Assembly (NCBI GenBank): GCA_040376705.1
Contig: JBEIQE010000002.1
Coordinates: forward strand, 186,001-250,000
Source: JBEIQE01 sp040376705
Lineage (GTDB): Bacteria > Pseudomonadota > Alphaproteobacteria > UBA2400
DNA: 64,000 nucleotides
Reading direction: 5' to 3'
The position numbers and the translations under genes were made by a program. Position 1 is the first letter of the stretch. Each line of letters opens with the position of its first letter. The notes beneath the pieces are model-generated. The model was not told the DNA's origin. It searched no databases and saw only the letters and a program-made list of their open reading frames with translations. Below are positions 63,748-64,000 of the stretch, piece by piece.

Positions 63748-64000
63748 ATGTTGCGTAAGTTATTGTTGTGTTTAGCGATTTTAGGGTTGTTTTCAGGCTC
63801 GGCCTGGGCCAGTGGCCATCATAAGACACTCGATTTCAAGGTCTGGCGCGAAGGTAGCCCCATGGGCAGCCACGAGATTGTGTTTACCCGTGAGGGCAAC
63901 CGCATTACCGCCGTTATCAATATCAACCTTGAAGTCAAACTCGGGCCGCTGACCCTGTTTAAATACAGCCATCAGAACCGTGAGGTCTGGGAGCGGGGCA
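63748..64000 (+). CDS. DUF6134-like exported protein (cut by window end)
   Basis: Starts at ATG 63748 after CAGGAG and stays open to the last base. A signal peptide (LRKLLLCLAILGLFSGSAWA) precedes HHKTLDFKVWREGSPMGSHE. Then IVFTREGNRITAVININLEV and LFKYSHQNREVWERG follow. The pattern V-x-x-G-x-x-x-G-x-H...Y-x-H...E-W fits DUF6134, a periplasmic beta-sandwich family of unknown function. The C-terminal half is missing. Confidence 0.7.
   Translation, partial: MLRKLLLCLAILGLFSGSAWASGHHKTLDFKVWREGSPMGSHEIVFTREGNRITAVININLEVKLGPLTLFKYSHQNREVWERG

Noticed and set aside
1..64000. CRISPR arrays, rRNA, tRNA, insertion sequences with transposase
   Set aside because: No regularly spaced repeats, no tRNA-like clover pattern and no transposase motif were seen on either strand; a tRNA scan would settle small RNA genes.

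Overview
The window looks like chromosomal DNA of a moderately GC-rich alphaproteobacterium. Evidence for this is an LdtR-type MarR regulator, a fused cytochrome b/c1 (FbcH) beside a Rieske protein, a head-tail cluster ordered as in the Rhodobacter gene transfer agent (GTA), a DUF6456-like protein and a Zur-type Fur regulator. A deep-branching Rhodospirillales/Micavibrio-like lineage is possible, but one window cannot fix the taxon. I see no rRNA, tRNA or CRISPR array, and no gene-free stretch longer than 300 bases.

1-3.9 kb: small unknown genes and a tandem pair of dioxygenase-like paralogues. 3.9-27.3 kb: a compact prophage or GTA-like element. A LexA/CI-type repressor faces divergent promoters with two matching GTATN9ATAC-type operators. 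Early small genes follow, then a probable late promoter at 6762-6790, then terminase, portal, prohead protease, capsid, head spike, connectors, tail tube, tail chaperones, a very short tape measure, tail tip, a frameshifted fibre, and lysis (lysozyme and 3TM holin). No integrase or replication genes are visible. The tail chaperone carries a textbook -1 frameshift site (GGGAAAA, 17544-17550) leading into a 65-codon extension with no start codon of its own. Three genes of unknown function sit on the opposite strand inside the structural operon. The lysis module contains an HNH-like toxin with a DUF2019-like immunity gene, followed by a displaced, broken second toxin tip with its own intact immunity gene.

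27.3-43 kb: a transglutaminase-like cysteine peptidase, two valine-catabolism-type enzymes, LdtR, a GT4 glycosyltransferase, an HExxH protein operon, SecF, PhzF, a lipoprotein, the cytochrome bc1 genes (petA-fbcH), and a four-gene operon of repeated small paralogues including a second HExxH protein.

43-64 kb: TrmL, two prepilin-like proteins with nearly identical N-termini, an MFS transporter, HemF, three tandem PIN-domain proteins, a SRPBCC protein, a DnaJ-type co-chaperone, an ECF42-like sigma factor with a YCII partner, and a PilV-like pilus-tip adhesin carrying YadA-head-like repeats and a lectin-like tip. A 17-kDa-antigen-like lipoprotein, PdxH and a FieF-type metal exporter follow. They are joined by a sigma/anti-sigma/periplasmic metal-sensor operon resembling CnrHYX, an EF-hand protein, Zur with a small CxCC protein, and a DUF6134-like gene cut by the window end.

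GC-rich palindromes (CCCTCCCC/GGGGAGGG type) are scattered in intergenic gaps, including two identical copies in inverted orientation inside the prophage.
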